From contig NC_072800.1 of the NCBI RefSeq assembly GCF_028583425.1, forward strand, positions 6,585,001 through 6,649,000: a stretch of 64,000 bases of DNA. Direction: 5' to 3'. The position numbers and the translations under genes were made by a program. The notes beneath the pieces were generated by a model. It saw only the letters and a list, made by a program, of their open reading frames with translations. It was not told the DNA's origin and ran no database searches. This document shows, piece after piece, positions 54,201 to 64,000 of the stretch (its first letter is position 1; every line of letters begins with the position of its first letter). This stretch comes from Eublepharis macularius. Its lineage: Eukaryota > Chordata > Lepidosauria > Squamata > Eublepharidae.

Positions 54201-57200
54201 TGATTTTAAAACAAATAGCACTCACACATTAAAAAAAATTATTTACCATTTTGAGGGTATCTTGAAACAGGATGAACATCACAATAAATGACTTGGGGCT
54301 CTTATTTGTGGTGACTATTTAAGTAAGCTGCCACAAAATTTATATAAAATGCGGTGAGGCAGTTTTATGTAGGCTTTTATTAGAATTGAAAATCTTGTCT
54401 TAAGGTAGGATATTAATCCTCATAATTTCAGTGATATGGTTAAAATGATGGTGAAAATCTGGAAAGTAAGAGAAATGGAAACTTGCATCTTTTAATCTTT
54501 CCTGTTATATCTGTCTTGTGTAAAATATTTGATGTTAAACATTTCTAATTTTTTAAACTTGGTTTCAGTCATGTAGGCACAATAGATTAAATTACGAACA
54601 GTAAACATTTCTATTTCTAATCACTTTTGTTTATGGTAGTTCATACCTATCATCTAGGCAGGATAAGTTCCCTACGGCCCTTTTTTTTGTTGTTGTTGTT
54701 GAAGGCAGAGTATATTTCCCTCTTGTGGTGGCCGTGCTTTTCGTAGCATTTTCCAGCACTAATGAATGTGTCTTTATATTTTGGGGTCACAAGCAGTGAC
54801 TGTTTCTCATTTTGGATTGCAATCTTGCTTTTAGAAGGAGTCGTTAGCTTTTTATATTAAACCAGGGGGGTGTCATATAGATCCTCAGTATAGGATTGCT
54901 AAAGCCTTTCCTTGCTATCTTGTGGGGTTGCTTTTATGACCTGTCAATCTTTTTTCTTTTTAAGAGTATTGCAGCTGTGTGCCTTAATAGATTATTTTAA
55001 ATCTGACAGCTACAATTGTTCTACTTCACTGTGTAAATTTGGAGGCACAGAACCTGCTGCTGATCTTGTATTAGCCAGTTTTCTTGGTATCTTGAGTTTG
55101 CTAGAGTATCTGTATAAACTTCTTTAAGTAACAGTTTTAGTGCCTATATTTGCTGTTCATGACACCCACATTCTCAAATATGAATATACCATAGCTCAGT
55201 GTGCAGATTCAATGGATTTTAGTAGCTGTTAGCAGTGTGTGTCTGGGGGGGTGGGGAGCATTTCACTAAGGTTGCCAGGTCCCCTGATGCCCAAACCAGG
55301 GGGTTGGGGGGCACTTTGTTTGCATTTACTTCACACTTGCTTTGTGCATGTGCGCTCCCTGAACTCTTCCATGTTGCTCTGGGAATGGCATCATTCCCTA
55401 TGCAACAAGGAAGTGAAGGCCCCCATGCGGGACTGAGTTGATTAAAATCAGCCCCCCATCTAGTGTTATGAACCTCCTTTTCACAGATATTTTGACTCAA
55501 CAGAGATGACACAGATGGTGATGAACAACAGAGATTTATTTGCAGAAAATAAGATGTGTAACATAAGGTTGTGCATGTAATACTTCAGTAGGGAACATAT
55601 AGCTGACAGTTTCACTGCCTGGAGATGATAGGTTTTCCCAATGGGAGTTCACCTGTGGCGCTGAGCCTTAGTTAACATACACAGGCACTGAGGGAAGATT
55701 TGATTTTCTCCAGAGAGGTTATCTCAAAGGTGTAGGTTTATTTACCTTTTCAGCTCACAGAGTCTGGTTCTTAGAAACTGCCTGGCTTTTACCAGATTTA
55801 TTTTGAAAATAAGCTTTCTTTACTAAGCCTACCCAAAATCCTACCTAAAAACCAAATACAAATTCTGGCTAAAGGGATGCTCTTATCCAGAGCTGCAGTT
55901 CCCTTTCTGATGGGAAAAGGTTTCTCTCCCCCCTTCCCTCCCCCCCACACACCTCAAACACAGGCTGCCTCCCCTCCTCCCCTCCAGTGGAGTTCCATGG
56001 GCTCTGATTGGCTGCCCGTCACTTGGCTTTGCATGAGGCCAAAACAGTGAGGATTGGTTCAGGACCTTGAAAGACAGGCAGGACTTTGGGAATAACTGCC
56101 ACAAGCTCCGGCATTTCCTTTGATTGGAGAGAGTTCTTTTCACCCTTGTTGTGGAGGGGGGAAAGCAAAGAGAAAAAGTACCTTCTCCGGTGAAAAGGGC
56201 CAGGGAAGGAATAGCAGGGTGAAGACATAAAAATGGGGCAAAGTGGCACCCAGAAATTACTTTCAGGGAGGGGTAGAAGAGAAAGAAATGAAGATCTGGA
56301 TGAGCAACCTTTCATTGAAATAGAAAGCGTTTATTGGGAAGGTGAGAAACAAACATGGAGGGGGGATGGCAAGAGGGAGTGGTATGGAAAGGTTAATGGG
56401 ACAAATGTGAAAATTGACCTGTATAGCCCAGGTGAGCCTGGTCATCCAGTGAAGACCAGAGTTGCAGAGGCGGGCAATGGCAAACCACCTCTGTTAGTCT
56501 CTTGCCAAGAAAACCCTACCACAAGTTGCCATAATCAACTCTGACTTGAGGGCACTCTCCACCAGAGAAGCGAAGGATAAGGCAAATTTGAAAATTGGGG
56601 AAGGGGGATGGAAAGTCAGCTCTTAAGAAATTACTCCTTCCCTTGGTATAAGAGGAGCAGATACCCAAACGGTGAGGATGAAAGAAACTGAAGCCACCAC
56701 TATGATTCTATGAGAAATAGAGTGCTAGTATGTTTTGTATTTCTCCACCCTCTTAAGGAGAAGGGATGAAGGGAAGCTCAAAAACGTTTCTTCTTTTTCC
56801 TTATCATCCACAGATGCTCATGGAAATTCTCCTGCTTCTTCCCAGCTTGCTTCTCCCTTCATAGGCCAGTAAGGGGCAGCCTTCCTCACTGAGGAGAAAT
56901 CTGTAGATGAAATCAAGCAGGCGGTGGGGCTGCTGGCCCGCTCACTGCCCTCATGGGACAGCCCTGCCTTTCCTTATTGCCCCCCCCCCCCCCGCGCACT
57001 GGTGCCCCAGCAATTGCTTCCTTCTGTTGCTGCTGTGGGGCTGTAGCATTGCATGGCTTGGCTGCTGCTTATTCCCCATGGGCTGCTGGCTTGATTACTG
57101 TGGGGGAGGAAACAAGCTACTGTTTGGCCAGGCATTTGAATTCCGGTGGCATGGTCATATGAAATCAGACTCAAGTCCTTTGCCATGATGAAGATTTCAG

Positions 57201-60200
57201 TTGTGTTCTACATGTGAAGGGGAGCAGAGCGCACAAACAGCAACAAGCTGGGCATATGCCCATCACAATCAAACAGTATTGTCCGGATGTCTGAGCGTAG
57301 CTCGTCTGAGAGTAGTGGCCCGTGAAAAGCACCAGCTGCTCATCAGCAGTTTGGTCTGTGACAAGGTTTTGACACCTGCTGCACAAAGAATTGTCTGTCT
57401 ATTGCAGAATGCTCACGTGACTAAAGCACTCTCTTTCCATGGATGATTTTTGCTGTCATATTGAAGCATCTAAGAAAAATAATCCCCAAACTATGGAGAA
57501 GAGCAAGATTTGGGTCAGAGAGCTCTGGCTCTCGAAAGCTCATACCCTAGAAATCTAGTTGGTCTTCAAGGTGCTACTGGACCCGAGTCTTGCTCTTCTG
57601 CTGCAGACCAGCACCGCTAACCACCTACAACTACAAACAAGAGTCATTCTTCTTTGTGGAAAGGATACTCTGGGTGCAGGTTCTGAATTCCTTCAAATGA
57701 TTTATGATTTTCATGATGTACCCTAACACAAAACTGATTTATACTTTCAGATCATTGTTTGGTGGGTCTTGATTTTCTTGTGTTATGCTGGCTCTAATTC
57801 CCTTCTGTTAAATCAGGGCAGGTAGTAGAGAGCCTTTTTTACCTGATCCCCAGGTTTATTACCTTTAATAATCAGTCTGTCAAAGGTACAATAATGCAGT
57901 ATATTTGGAAGTCAGCTGTTTATGGTCATCATAGATACATTTTCAACCACTGTCAATCTGGAGTAGTTCTGGCCAAGAGTGAGGGAGAAGGAGCTTGGAA
58001 AGTGTCTATTGCCAGTGTTGTCTTGTTAAAGTAACAACTAGGAATTAAAGAAAATTAATACGGTTATGAATTCAGTCTTGTTAGTCCCTCCCTTCTGTTA
58101 AAAGTAATTGAATTCTCTGGATTGACCTAAAGGAAATGGGTACAATTTCAGTGTAGCTATAAGCATTGAGAAGGAAGGAAGACCAAAGTGGGAAGAGGAT
58201 GAAGGAATGATGGAAGAGGTACAAAAGGTTACTGCTAGTAAAGAGGGACTAGAATTGTATGAAGAAAAAATATTAAAATTAAGTGGCTCTAGCAGTTGAT
58301 ATCTGAAGGGCTGACTTTAGTTTTAAGTTTTTAATGCTGATACTGGAATCCCTATTATATCTTGCTGTACTTCCAGACACTGGGAAACACCTGAGGTTTT
58401 TGCAGGTGATATGTCTTCCATGTAGATGGTAGTCTGTGTGCCAGCTCTTCCCACTATGTCTGTTACCCTGATAGGCTCATAAAATTTAGATACTGCTTGT
58501 ATTCTAACCCTACCTGCCAGAGTATGTGGGGAATGTATGGCTTACGGGATGGGAGGTAAATTACACTTGTGAAGGGTTGGTATGGAAAGCTTCCTTTGCT
58601 TAATTTCTGTATGTCAAACTGGATTTAAAGGAGCAGGATTTCAAATTAAACAGTGTTCAACTTGAAGACACAACTTTTTTAAAAAGCCTGCATTTATCTT
58701 TACATGAAAGAGTAATGTCCTTCCAGTACCGGAGGCTAAAGTGCTAGGATTCCATATGACGAAACAGGGTCAGTCCTGTATTAGCCATGAAGTTCATTGG
58801 TTGAGGTTAGGGCAGTTGAATAAAGTGAAAGGCCAGTGCACCTTAAAGTCTAATTTCAGTCTTTCTTTCCTTCTCCTGTAGCAAAACCGAACAGGAAATT
58901 GACATTTTTGTATCTGGCCAATGATGTCATTCAGAACAGCAAAAGAAAAGGACCAGAATTTACAAAAGACTTCGCTCCAGTCATAGTGGAAGCTTTTAAG
59001 CATGTTTCCAGGTACAGTGCACTTTTTTCAGTCTGTTAAATGAAATGTATGCTCTGAATAATTAAAATATTGTAGAAGCAAATTCAATTAATAGTCATTG
59101 TTACTTTCTAGAAATAGGGTGCCTGTGTATATTTGAGCTGGAGTTACAACAAAGTAAGCTGAATTTAGCTACCTGGAGGTGTAGTATGTATGAAGTGTTG
59201 GTCAGAACATAAGCAGTTACCTGCTTGTAATGAACAACATTTATTTGCCAACAAATAAAAAACATTCTCATGTATTTGTGGGGCATTTCAGTCTTCACTG
59301 AATTCATATAGGCCTGGGGTTTTTTTTTTACCTCAAATTGAGTAATATAAGAAATGGAGTAAGTTTAGGACTAAAATATTGAGCAAGTACAGGGGGAAAA
59401 AACTGTTTCTGAGACTCGAGTAGAAATGTACAATTTCTGGAAATCTTGAAGCCAGAGAAAACAGTGAAAATGGGGAAAAAATTAAATATATGCAGTACTT
59501 ATTTTCTTTCTACTCTCTGGTGTATCTGTGAAATTTTAAAGTGTCGATGTGTTAGTTTCTTTAAGCACAGACCTGTGCTATCTTAGCATGAGGGGCGGGG
59601 GTGGAAGGGATGCACAGACACAGGAAGAACCCCTTTATTCCGGTGAGTTTCCTTCACATCCCTGGGTTTAATAGTGTGATTCTAAGCAGAGTTGCACCCT
59701 TGTGAATCCATTACCTTCCGTGGATTTTGAAGGGTTTAATTCTGTTTAGGATAGCATTCTGCTTTATCCCCCCTATACATCTTGGTGATAATAAGTTAAC
59801 TCCTGGTACTTACTGTGAAATGATATTTTTTTCATTGAAAAGCCAATTGAGGGAACACTTTTTTCCAGTGGAGTTTTTAAGTAATTGAAGGAGGAATATT
59901 TAATCTGAGTAAACTGGGAGAAATCTTTCACCGGCTGAAAAATCAGGCATTTCATGTATCAGGGAGTTGCGAATAATACCGTTTTCAAATTTCTAAATAA
60001 ATACAGAATTCTTTCTGAACTATTTCTCCGAACTCTGCCGTTTCTGCCTATTCAGTGATTATGTGAATGGCTTTTTATTGCCCACGTAGTGAGACTGATG
60101 AGAGTTGTAAGAAGCACCTTGGCCGTGTGCTGTCAATCTGGGAGGAAAGATGCGTTTATGAAAACGATGTCCTGGAACAGCTCAGGCATGCTTTGTGTAA

Positions 60201-61296
60201 GTACGTTTTTTCTGTATGAAAATTTTATTTTTATGGTTTCCATATCTTTCTGACTGATGTTTAGCCCTCTGAATTTATTCTAGATGGTGAAAAGGCCCCA
60301 AGGAAACGCACATATGAACAGATAAAAGTAGAGGACAACAACTGCTCTGCTCAGAGTTCTCCATGTGATCCTCCACAGGTAGCAATTTTCTGGCAAATTC
60401 CAAACAGAAATGGAGTCTTGCTTCCAAGTGTTTGATAGAGTAATACTTGAACAGTCTGGAGAGTTCCAATTCCAAAAGGGCCGTATGTATGTACATTGTT
60501 GAGCCGTTGTGAGAATCTGAGCGAAAGTGGCCAGTAGTAGTTTTATTATTCCAGTACTGGGGTTTTCCTCCAATTCTGGCAATAACTACTAGCGATAAAT
60601 ACTGTAGTTATCAATGCTGACTAGATTTCTGAGTTGCTAAAAGTATTGCTCATGTGTATTCTGTATAGTCAGCAGTGCTTGGGATCAGGAGAGAGTACCA
60701 TGGAAATAGACATTAGGCAAACATGGACTTGTCAGGGAACAGAAGACCACAGACTTGCAGGAAATTGGTTAATGTATTAATGTATATTGCAATGATATTT
60801 TGATTGGAGGAGAGACTAATTAGCGTTGGATATTCTTTGCTATAGTACCCGTTACCTTACGTATCAGTAGCTGGTTGTTTTCTAAAGTAATACACTTTTT
60901 TAGACTACAGATCTCATTAGAGCATTGCAAGAACTAGAAAATGCCGCCTCCGGGGATGCAGCCGTTCACCAGAGAATAGCCTCGTTACCTGTAGAGGTCC
61001 AAGATGTGTCCCTACTTGACAGAATAACAGGTAACGGAAATGGCAGTCAAATGGCAGCACACTAGCGCTTGACAGGGTTATTTTTTATTGGAACATGAAT
61101 ATTCTGTTATTACTTTCCAGATAAAGAATCAGGAGAGCAGCTTTCAAAGATGGTAGATGACGCGTGCATGTTACTAGCAGATTACAATGGCCGGTTGGCA
61201 GCTGAAATAGATGATAGGAAACAGCTGACTCGGATGCTGTCAGATTTTCTACGATGCCAAAAAGAAGTTCTCACAGAGAAAGAGCAAACATTGGAA
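48084..61296 (+). CDS. RPRD1A: RPRD1A, exons 1-6 (3' end beyond window)
   Basis: Regulation of nuclear pre-mRNA domain-containing protein 1A, a nuclear protein that binds the RNA polymerase II C-terminal domain and helps dephosphorylation of Ser5. Six exons joined in frame (151+130+107+95+127+176 nt) give exactly 262 codons. Residues 1 to about 133 are the CTD-interacting domain (LSNSQQSVQTLSLWLIHHRK, LTFLYLANDVIQNSKRKG, SCKKHLGRVLSIWEER). Residues about 175-262 begin the C-terminal coiled-coil dimerisation domain (LENAASGDAAVHQRIASLP, LLADYNGRLAAEIDDRKQL). It is RPRD1A rather than RPRD1B because of KDFAPVIVEAFKHVSSETDESCKKHLG. The usual length is about 312 residues, so about 50 C-terminal residues lie to the right. 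All introns are GT-AG. Confidence 0.96.
48410..48990. mobile_element. Family E MITE split by a retroposed insertion
   Basis: Left part GTTGCCAGCTCCAGGTTGGG at 48413 to 48517, right part from 48860 (ATAGGGTGTAATGCCATAGA) to GGAGGTTGGCAACTCTAA (48990). Confidence 0.7.
48518..48859 (+). mobile_element. 342-bp retroposed segment with 16-bp target duplication
   Basis: Flanked by AATAGGGTGTAATGCC at 48502-48517 and 48860-48875. Its right end is A-rich (AAACAAACCAAAAC). It contains in its middle the end of another family E MITE (GGAGGCTGGCAACCCTAA at 48697-48714). A duplication this long and an A-rich end point to LINE-machinery insertion of a transcript; the source is unknown. Confidence 0.7.
49193..49272. 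repeat. 80-bp palindrome, MITE family F
   Basis: Arms 49193-49231 and 49234-49272 (39 bp each) are inverted copies with two mismatches and a 2-nt loop; arms start TCTTCTGTGCAGGCCCACAG. The same terminal sequence flanks 62669-62901 and begins 61551. Confidence 0.85.
49320..49545 (-). mobile_element. Family E MITE, minus orientation
   Basis: GTCAGCCTCCAGTTGGTGGC ... GAAAATGGCTGCTTTGGAAG ... CAGGAATTTTCCAACCCAGAG, the reverse of the layout at 46611-46796. Confidence 0.6.
49925..50160. repeat. Unnamed interspersed repeat
   Basis: CAGGCCATTCCATAAGGTAGGG, AAAAAAGCCCTCTCCTTTGC and GCACATAAAGTTTATGT follow the layout of 32280-32420. Probably a LINE-type 3' region; not named. Confidence 0.35.
50171..55230. 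other. Repeat-poor part of RPRD1A intron 1
   Basis: No gene, transposon end or array recognised in 5 kb, apart from a (TG)n tract (53361-53385) and a TTG-repeat (54690-54702). Contrasts strongly with the transposon-dense DNA upstream of the gene. Confidence 0.5.
53361..53385. repeat. (TG)n microsatellite, 25 bp
   Basis: Followed by a short TA-rich tract (CTATATATATAAAT). Confidence 0.95.
55262..55445. mobile_element. Family D MITE fragment
   Basis: AAGGTTGCCAGGTCCCCTGATGCCC ... TTTGTGCATGTGCGCTCCCT ... ACAAGGAAGTGAAGG, same layout as 30063-30150 and 33215-33320. Confidence 0.45.
55464..56230 (-). mobile_element. Possible LTR-like segment
   Basis: On the minus strand a CCAAT-type box (AGCCAATCAGAGCCC at about 56017-56003) and an AAATAAATC poly(A)-like word (about 55545-55537) have LTR-like order. 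No TATA, no second copy and no duplication seen. Tentative. Confidence 0.2.
56405..56563 (+). mobile_element. 5S-Sauria-type SINE, copy 4 (head truncated)
   Basis: AGACCAGAGTTGCAGAGGCGGG, GGCAATGGCAAACCACCTC and GGGCACTCTCCACCAGAG give the SINE body and tail; the 5S-like head is mostly lost or replaced by GCCCAGGTGAGCC. Confidence 0.8.
56564..57508. other. No recognised feature (intron 1)
   Basis: Contains a purine-rich stretch (56580-56800) and a C14 run at about 56981-56994. No gene supported. Confidence 0.3.
57509..57630 (+). mobile_element. Penelope tail fragment
   Basis: GAGCTCTGGCTCTCGAAAGCTCATACCC, then GTTGGTCTTCAAGGTGCTACTGGACC and CTGCAGACCAGCACCGCTAACC. It retains GAAAGC of the ribozyme-like core but lacks a CTGANGA block. 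Confidence 0.65.
58882..59011 (+). CDS. RPRD1A: RPRD1A exon 2
   Basis: Acceptor CTCCTGTAG|CAAAACC; donor TTCCAG|GTACAG. Codes AKPNRKLTFLYLANDVIQ ... VIVEAFKHVS, the core helices of the CTD-interacting domain; phase 1 in, phase 2 out. Confidence 0.96.
59012..60089 (+). other. RPRD1A: RPRD1A intron 2
   Basis: 1078 nt, GT-AG (GTACAG ... CCCACGTAG). No repeats recognised. Confidence 0.9.
60090..60196 (+). CDS. RPRD1A: RPRD1A exon 3
   Basis: Codes SETDESCKKHLGRVLSIWEE then RCVYENDVLEQLRHAL, the end of the CTD-interacting domain. Acceptor CCCACGTAG|TGAGAC, donor TTTGT|GTAAGT. Confidence 0.96.
60284..60378 (+). CDS. RPRD1A: RPRD1A exon 4
   Basis: After an intron of only 87 nt. Codes YGEKAPRKRTYEQIKV then EDNNCSAQSSPCDPPQ, the basic linker after the CTD-interacting domain, which includes a likely nuclear localisation patch (PRKR). 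Donor CCACAG|GTAGCA. Confidence 0.95.
60904..61030 (+). CDS. RPRD1A: RPRD1A exon 5
   Basis: Acceptor CTTTTTTAG|ACTACAG. Codes TTDLIRALQELENAASGDAA ... VQDVSLLDRIT, start of the C-terminal helical domain. Donor ACAG|GTAACG. Confidence 0.96.
61121..61296 (+). CDS. RPRD1A: RPRD1A exon 6
   Basis: After a 90-nt intron; acceptor CTTTCCAG|ATAAAG. Codes DKESGEQLSKMVDDACMLLA ... RCQKEVLTEKEQTLE. The donor must be GAA|GTGCGT at 61297, which is weaker than the others but keeps phase 0, matching the family boundary before the last about 50 residues. If the donor is not used the frame stays open to a stop at 61513-61515, giving an alternative C-terminus. Confidence 0.92.
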
Positions 61297-61550
61297 GTGC
61301 GTAACTTGGTGGTAGTCATAATCTCTAACTTTTCTTTATTAAAATGCTTTCTGTTTAAATTTTATCTCCATAGGATGCATAGTAGATCTGCTTTCTTCAC
61401 ATTTTTCTTTTCACTAAGAAAATTTTCCCTGATTTTAACTACTGGACACCAAATAATATTTAAGAACTTAATTTGCCCATACTGTTGTAGAATATTTGTC
61501 CCCCCAACTATATAAATGACTTGGCATTATATAAACTTCATTGTCGTGGC

Positions 61551-61735
61551 TTCTCTGCAGGCACACATTGGGACTGTGCATGCGCAGATCAGCCATGGAG
61601 AAGATTTCCAGAACTTTCTGGAAGGCTAGGAACACCTTTCTTCCCATTGGTCCTTCTCTGCCAGGAGGAGGGACGCTACTCCCTCCGTTCTCTTTGTCAC
61701 CATGAAGAGAGGATCTCTATTGCTTTTCCCTGACC
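61551..61735. mobile_element. MITE family F fragment
   Basis: CTTCTCTGCAGGCACACATTG and GACTGTGCATGCGCAGA match the arms at 49193-49272; then AAGATTTCCAGAACTTTCTGG parallels the inverse of 62840-62860 (CTAGAAAGCTCTGAAAATCTT). The right terminus is absent. Confidence 0.5.
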
Positions 61736-62127
61736 TCATCTTTGAGGCTGAGGGGACTTATTTTATCTTAAAAGTTTTTAACCATCAGTAGTCATTCTAG
61801 TGAATAATAAAACTATATTTAAAGAAAAGTTAGTAACACAGTGGCATAGAAGGCTTGGAACCCTCAATGTAATGATTGGAGCTCCTCAGCTGCTTCTGTT
61901 TTAACAGATGATAAACCTGCACCTTGAAGCCCAATGCTTTTTGAAAGGCCCCCCCCCCCCCCATCTCTTCCATGCATGCCTATGCTCCCTTTTTCCTACC
62001 AGGGAATGATGCTGGTTCTCCCCAGGGTTCAATCTCATAGCTGTAAAATTCAGCAGTCCTTTAGGAATGTGCAGAGGGTAACTTTTGGTCAACACAGATT
62101 CAGCAGAGAAACAAGGCCTAGCGCAAG

Positions 62128-62300
62128 CCTTTCTAACAAGAGCCAGTTTGGTATAGAGCATTGGGATAGGATCTAGGAAATTCAGCTTCAAGTGCCATTC
62201 TGCCTTAAAGTCTTGCTTATGACCTCAGGCCCGTTGCATTCTCTCAGCCAGGCCTGCTTTGCAGAGTTTTTATATGGATAGGATGGAAAGGTATAAAACA
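62128..62300 (+). mobile_element. tRNA-derived SINE, copy 3 (decayed)
   Basis: AGAGCCAGTTTGGTATAGAG is the tRNA-like start of the same family as 14084-14312, followed by TTCAAGTGCC, GCTTATGACCTCAGGCCCGT and CTCTCAGCC in family order. Confidence 0.5.
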
Positions 62301-62409
62301 CTATAGCCACTTGTAGAGAGTTCTGTGCTTCTTTGAAAGCACCTGTGAGTGAATATCAATGAGAAGCTAAGCAGCTAAGTGAATATCAATGAGAAGCTTT
62401 TGGTGCTAC

Positions 62410-62500
62410 ACCTCTGAAGATGCCAGCCACAGCTGCTGGCGAAACGTCAGGAACTACAATGCCAAGACCACGGCAATACAGCCCGGAAAACCCACAACAG
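62410..62500 (+). mobile_element. Tail of a second Penelope-type family
   Basis: CTGAAGATGCCAGCCACAGC ... GCGAAACGTCAGGAACTACA then CAATACAGCCCGGAAAACCC and ACAACAGCCA. I associate this phrase with high-copy sauropsid Penelope-type 3' ends, from memory. It is preceded by a short direct repeat (GTGAATATCAATGAGAAGCT at 62347 and 62379). Confidence 0.5.
62414..62448 (+). ncRNA. Hammerhead-ribozyme-like motif, second family
   Basis: CTGAAGA (62414-62420), one extra T, stem II GCCAGC/GCTGGC (62422-62427 with 62435-62440), GAAA (62441-62444), minimal stem III AC/GT and C at 62448 as predicted cleavage-site base. Confidence 0.5.
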
Positions 62501-62668
62501 CCAGCTAAGCATCTGTTGGGAAGGTGGTTCTCCATGGTCTCTTACTTTGAGAGCTTCACACCCACCTTCTTCAATAAGTATGCTTGCTACTTTGCCAATG
62601 TGGGACTGCACAGTAGCCGTGAAGATGAAAACAGGGTTGCCCTTTTCCTGTAACTTATGTTCATTGAG

Positions 62669-62901
62669 TGGTCTTCTGTGCAGGCACACATCCCTCCCTC
62701 CTGCCCCTCTGTGAACTCTTTGGAACCTTTGTTTCTGGGGGTTACCTGGTGGCAGTATGGAGAGAACTGAGGGAATAGCACCCCTCCTCCTGGGCATGTG
62801 ATGATTTCGGTGGAGGGGTGCTCCTGGTCTTCTAGAAAGCTCTGAAAATCTTCTTCATGGCTGGCCTGCACAGTCCTAATGTGTGCCTGCACAGAAGACC
62901 A
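62669..62901. mobile_element. MITE family F, complete
   Basis: Terminal inverted repeats TGGTCTTCTGTGCAGGCACA / TGTGCCTGCACAGAAGACCA; 233 bp, non-coding interior. Related to the palindrome at 49193-49272. Confidence 0.75.
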
Positions 62902-64000
62902 TTTGATGAACAACAGTCACCATTAAGTGCAGCGACCCTGTTTTTTAATTTTACCAAGAATTTTAGGAGCTTTTAGCATACTTTGTTGACATTCCATTTT
63001 AAGTTTTCTTTGAGTCAGTTGGAACAAGCAAGTTTTGGTGGATGGATTTTTGTGAATCTGACAGGGAACAGGTATGTAATAAAGTTTCATTTCTTAGTAA
63101 AACGTTTATAAAATGAGAATTACTCCTTTTCCCTCCCCCATAAATGCATTAATTATTCTAGTGATTATTACAGCAGTCATCAATGTCACTTTCATGTTTG
63201 GTTACACATAATGGATATTACCTTCTAAATAAGTTGGCTGAAATGCCGGATAATCTGCATGCTTCGGTATAAAAATGGCCATAACTTTCTATTTAGCTTA
63301 GCCTGTATCATTTTCAAGATTAGAAAAGGGTTTTGAAAAAAAAGTTTATGCAGAAGTGCTTGCTTCTTGCTCATTTATCTTGAAGATTGCCAAGTTAAAG
63401 AATTTAAGCCTTCTCATTTCTTGGTTGTGCCCATAACTCTGGCAGACTTTATGGGGTGATGAAATGCTGAGTTAAAGTAGTTGCAACTCGATGATTTGTT
63501 TAAAACTAGGATTATGATGACAACGCTGACCCATTTTTCAATTACTGGGAATAACGATTTATAAGGTACAGCTATGCTGATCACTCCTCACTTGATTTAA
63601 TAGTTCAAAATAAAATACAAGGTACATACTGATGCTTTAATATTATGCCTTAAATTTACAACATTTATTTATTAAGGTTCCTCCTGACTTCTGTATGGGT
63701 AAGTAGCATCTTCATAGCTTTTGTAGTAGAACTTATTTAACATCTATCCAGCTTTTATTTCAGGTGAGGAACGTGGATGTTGTCGTCTAATGATGGTGCC
63801 TTCTATTAGTAACCCGTCCTGCTAAAAATAAAATTCACAATCAAAATCTTGTTTTGTCTCCTGTTCTTGAGAACTGAAAAACCATGCCTACAACTGCTCC
63901 AGATACCTTTTCATGATGTGTTTCATATACTGCAAACACCAGATTCTCAAAATGGAATTTCTAAGCTAACTACACGTTTAGTTTTCAGTCACTTTTAAAA

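Larger units (their letters stand above)
48235..58881 (+). other. RPRD1A: RPRD1A intron 1 (10.6 kb)
   Basis: From GTGAGG to a pyrimidine-rich CTTCTCCTGTAG. Repeats occupy 48410-50160 and about 55260-57630. 50171-55230 (5 kb) holds no element I recognise apart from the microsatellite at 53361-53385, and 57631-58881 is also plain. These quiet stretches are AT-rich and could contain conserved regulatory DNA. Confidence 0.85.
61297..64000 (+). other. RPRD1A: RPRD1A intron 6 (partial)
   Basis: No sequence coding for the remaining RPRD1A C-terminus is visible, so the next exon is beyond 64000. The intron holds a MITE family F arm (about 61551-61735), a SINE, a Penelope-type tail and a family F MITE; 62910-64000 is plain AT-rich DNA. 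Confidence 0.8.

Noticed and set aside
56907..57188. Trp/Cys-rich short frame
   Set aside because: No start context, conservation or neighbours; lies in intron 1 across a C-run.

Overview
The window looks like nuclear DNA of a squamate reptile (lizard or snake; species not resolvable by eye). The basis is SINEs with a 5S-rRNA-like head and a tail typical of the lizard 5S-Sauria family, together with CR1, L2, L1 and Penelope-like retroelements, several MITE families and a vertebrate split gene. About three quarters is repeat-rich intergenic DNA. The only host protein gene I can support is RPRD1A on the + strand, which begins at 48084 in a CpG island and runs off the right edge.

Left part (1-7.5 kb): an unusual endogenous retrovirus on the minus strand. 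From its 5' end (right to left) it has an LTR (about 7546-7021), a primer-binding site that matches the 3' end of tRNA-Ala, a 1.4 kb leader built of two degenerate tandem arrays, a 651-codon Gag-like ORF ending in UAG, a second open stretch in the same frame rich in coiled coil, about 1.7 kb without ORFs and without any pol, and a signal-peptide-bearing Env-like ORF that leaves the window at base 1. A solo LTR of apparently the same family lies at 35021-35628 with a 6-bp target duplication.

Middle part (7.5-47.8 kb): a dense, nested repeat landscape. It holds a degraded CR1 (14.6-17.9 kb), a Penelope-like element with RT and GIY-YIG domains broken only by two in-frame stops (20.7-23.7 kb), short inverted Penelope-tail dimers with 12-15 bp target duplications, hammerhead-ribozyme-like cores in those tails, L2 LINEs (36.3-37.7, 38.1-43.0 and 47.1-47.7 kb; the second split by another non-LTR element), an L1 ORF2 fragment, solo LTRs with perfect 5-bp duplications, a hAT-type MITE with an 8-bp duplication and hairpin MITEs.

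Right part (47.8-64 kb): the CpG-island promoter of RPRD1A with a YY1-type site, exon 1, a 10.6 kb intron 1 whose first 2 kb and last third carry repeats while 50.2-55.2 kb is quiet, and exons 2-6. These encode 262 residues, the whole CTD-interacting domain and most of the C-terminal coiled-coil domain. The last roughly 50 codons lie beyond the window.
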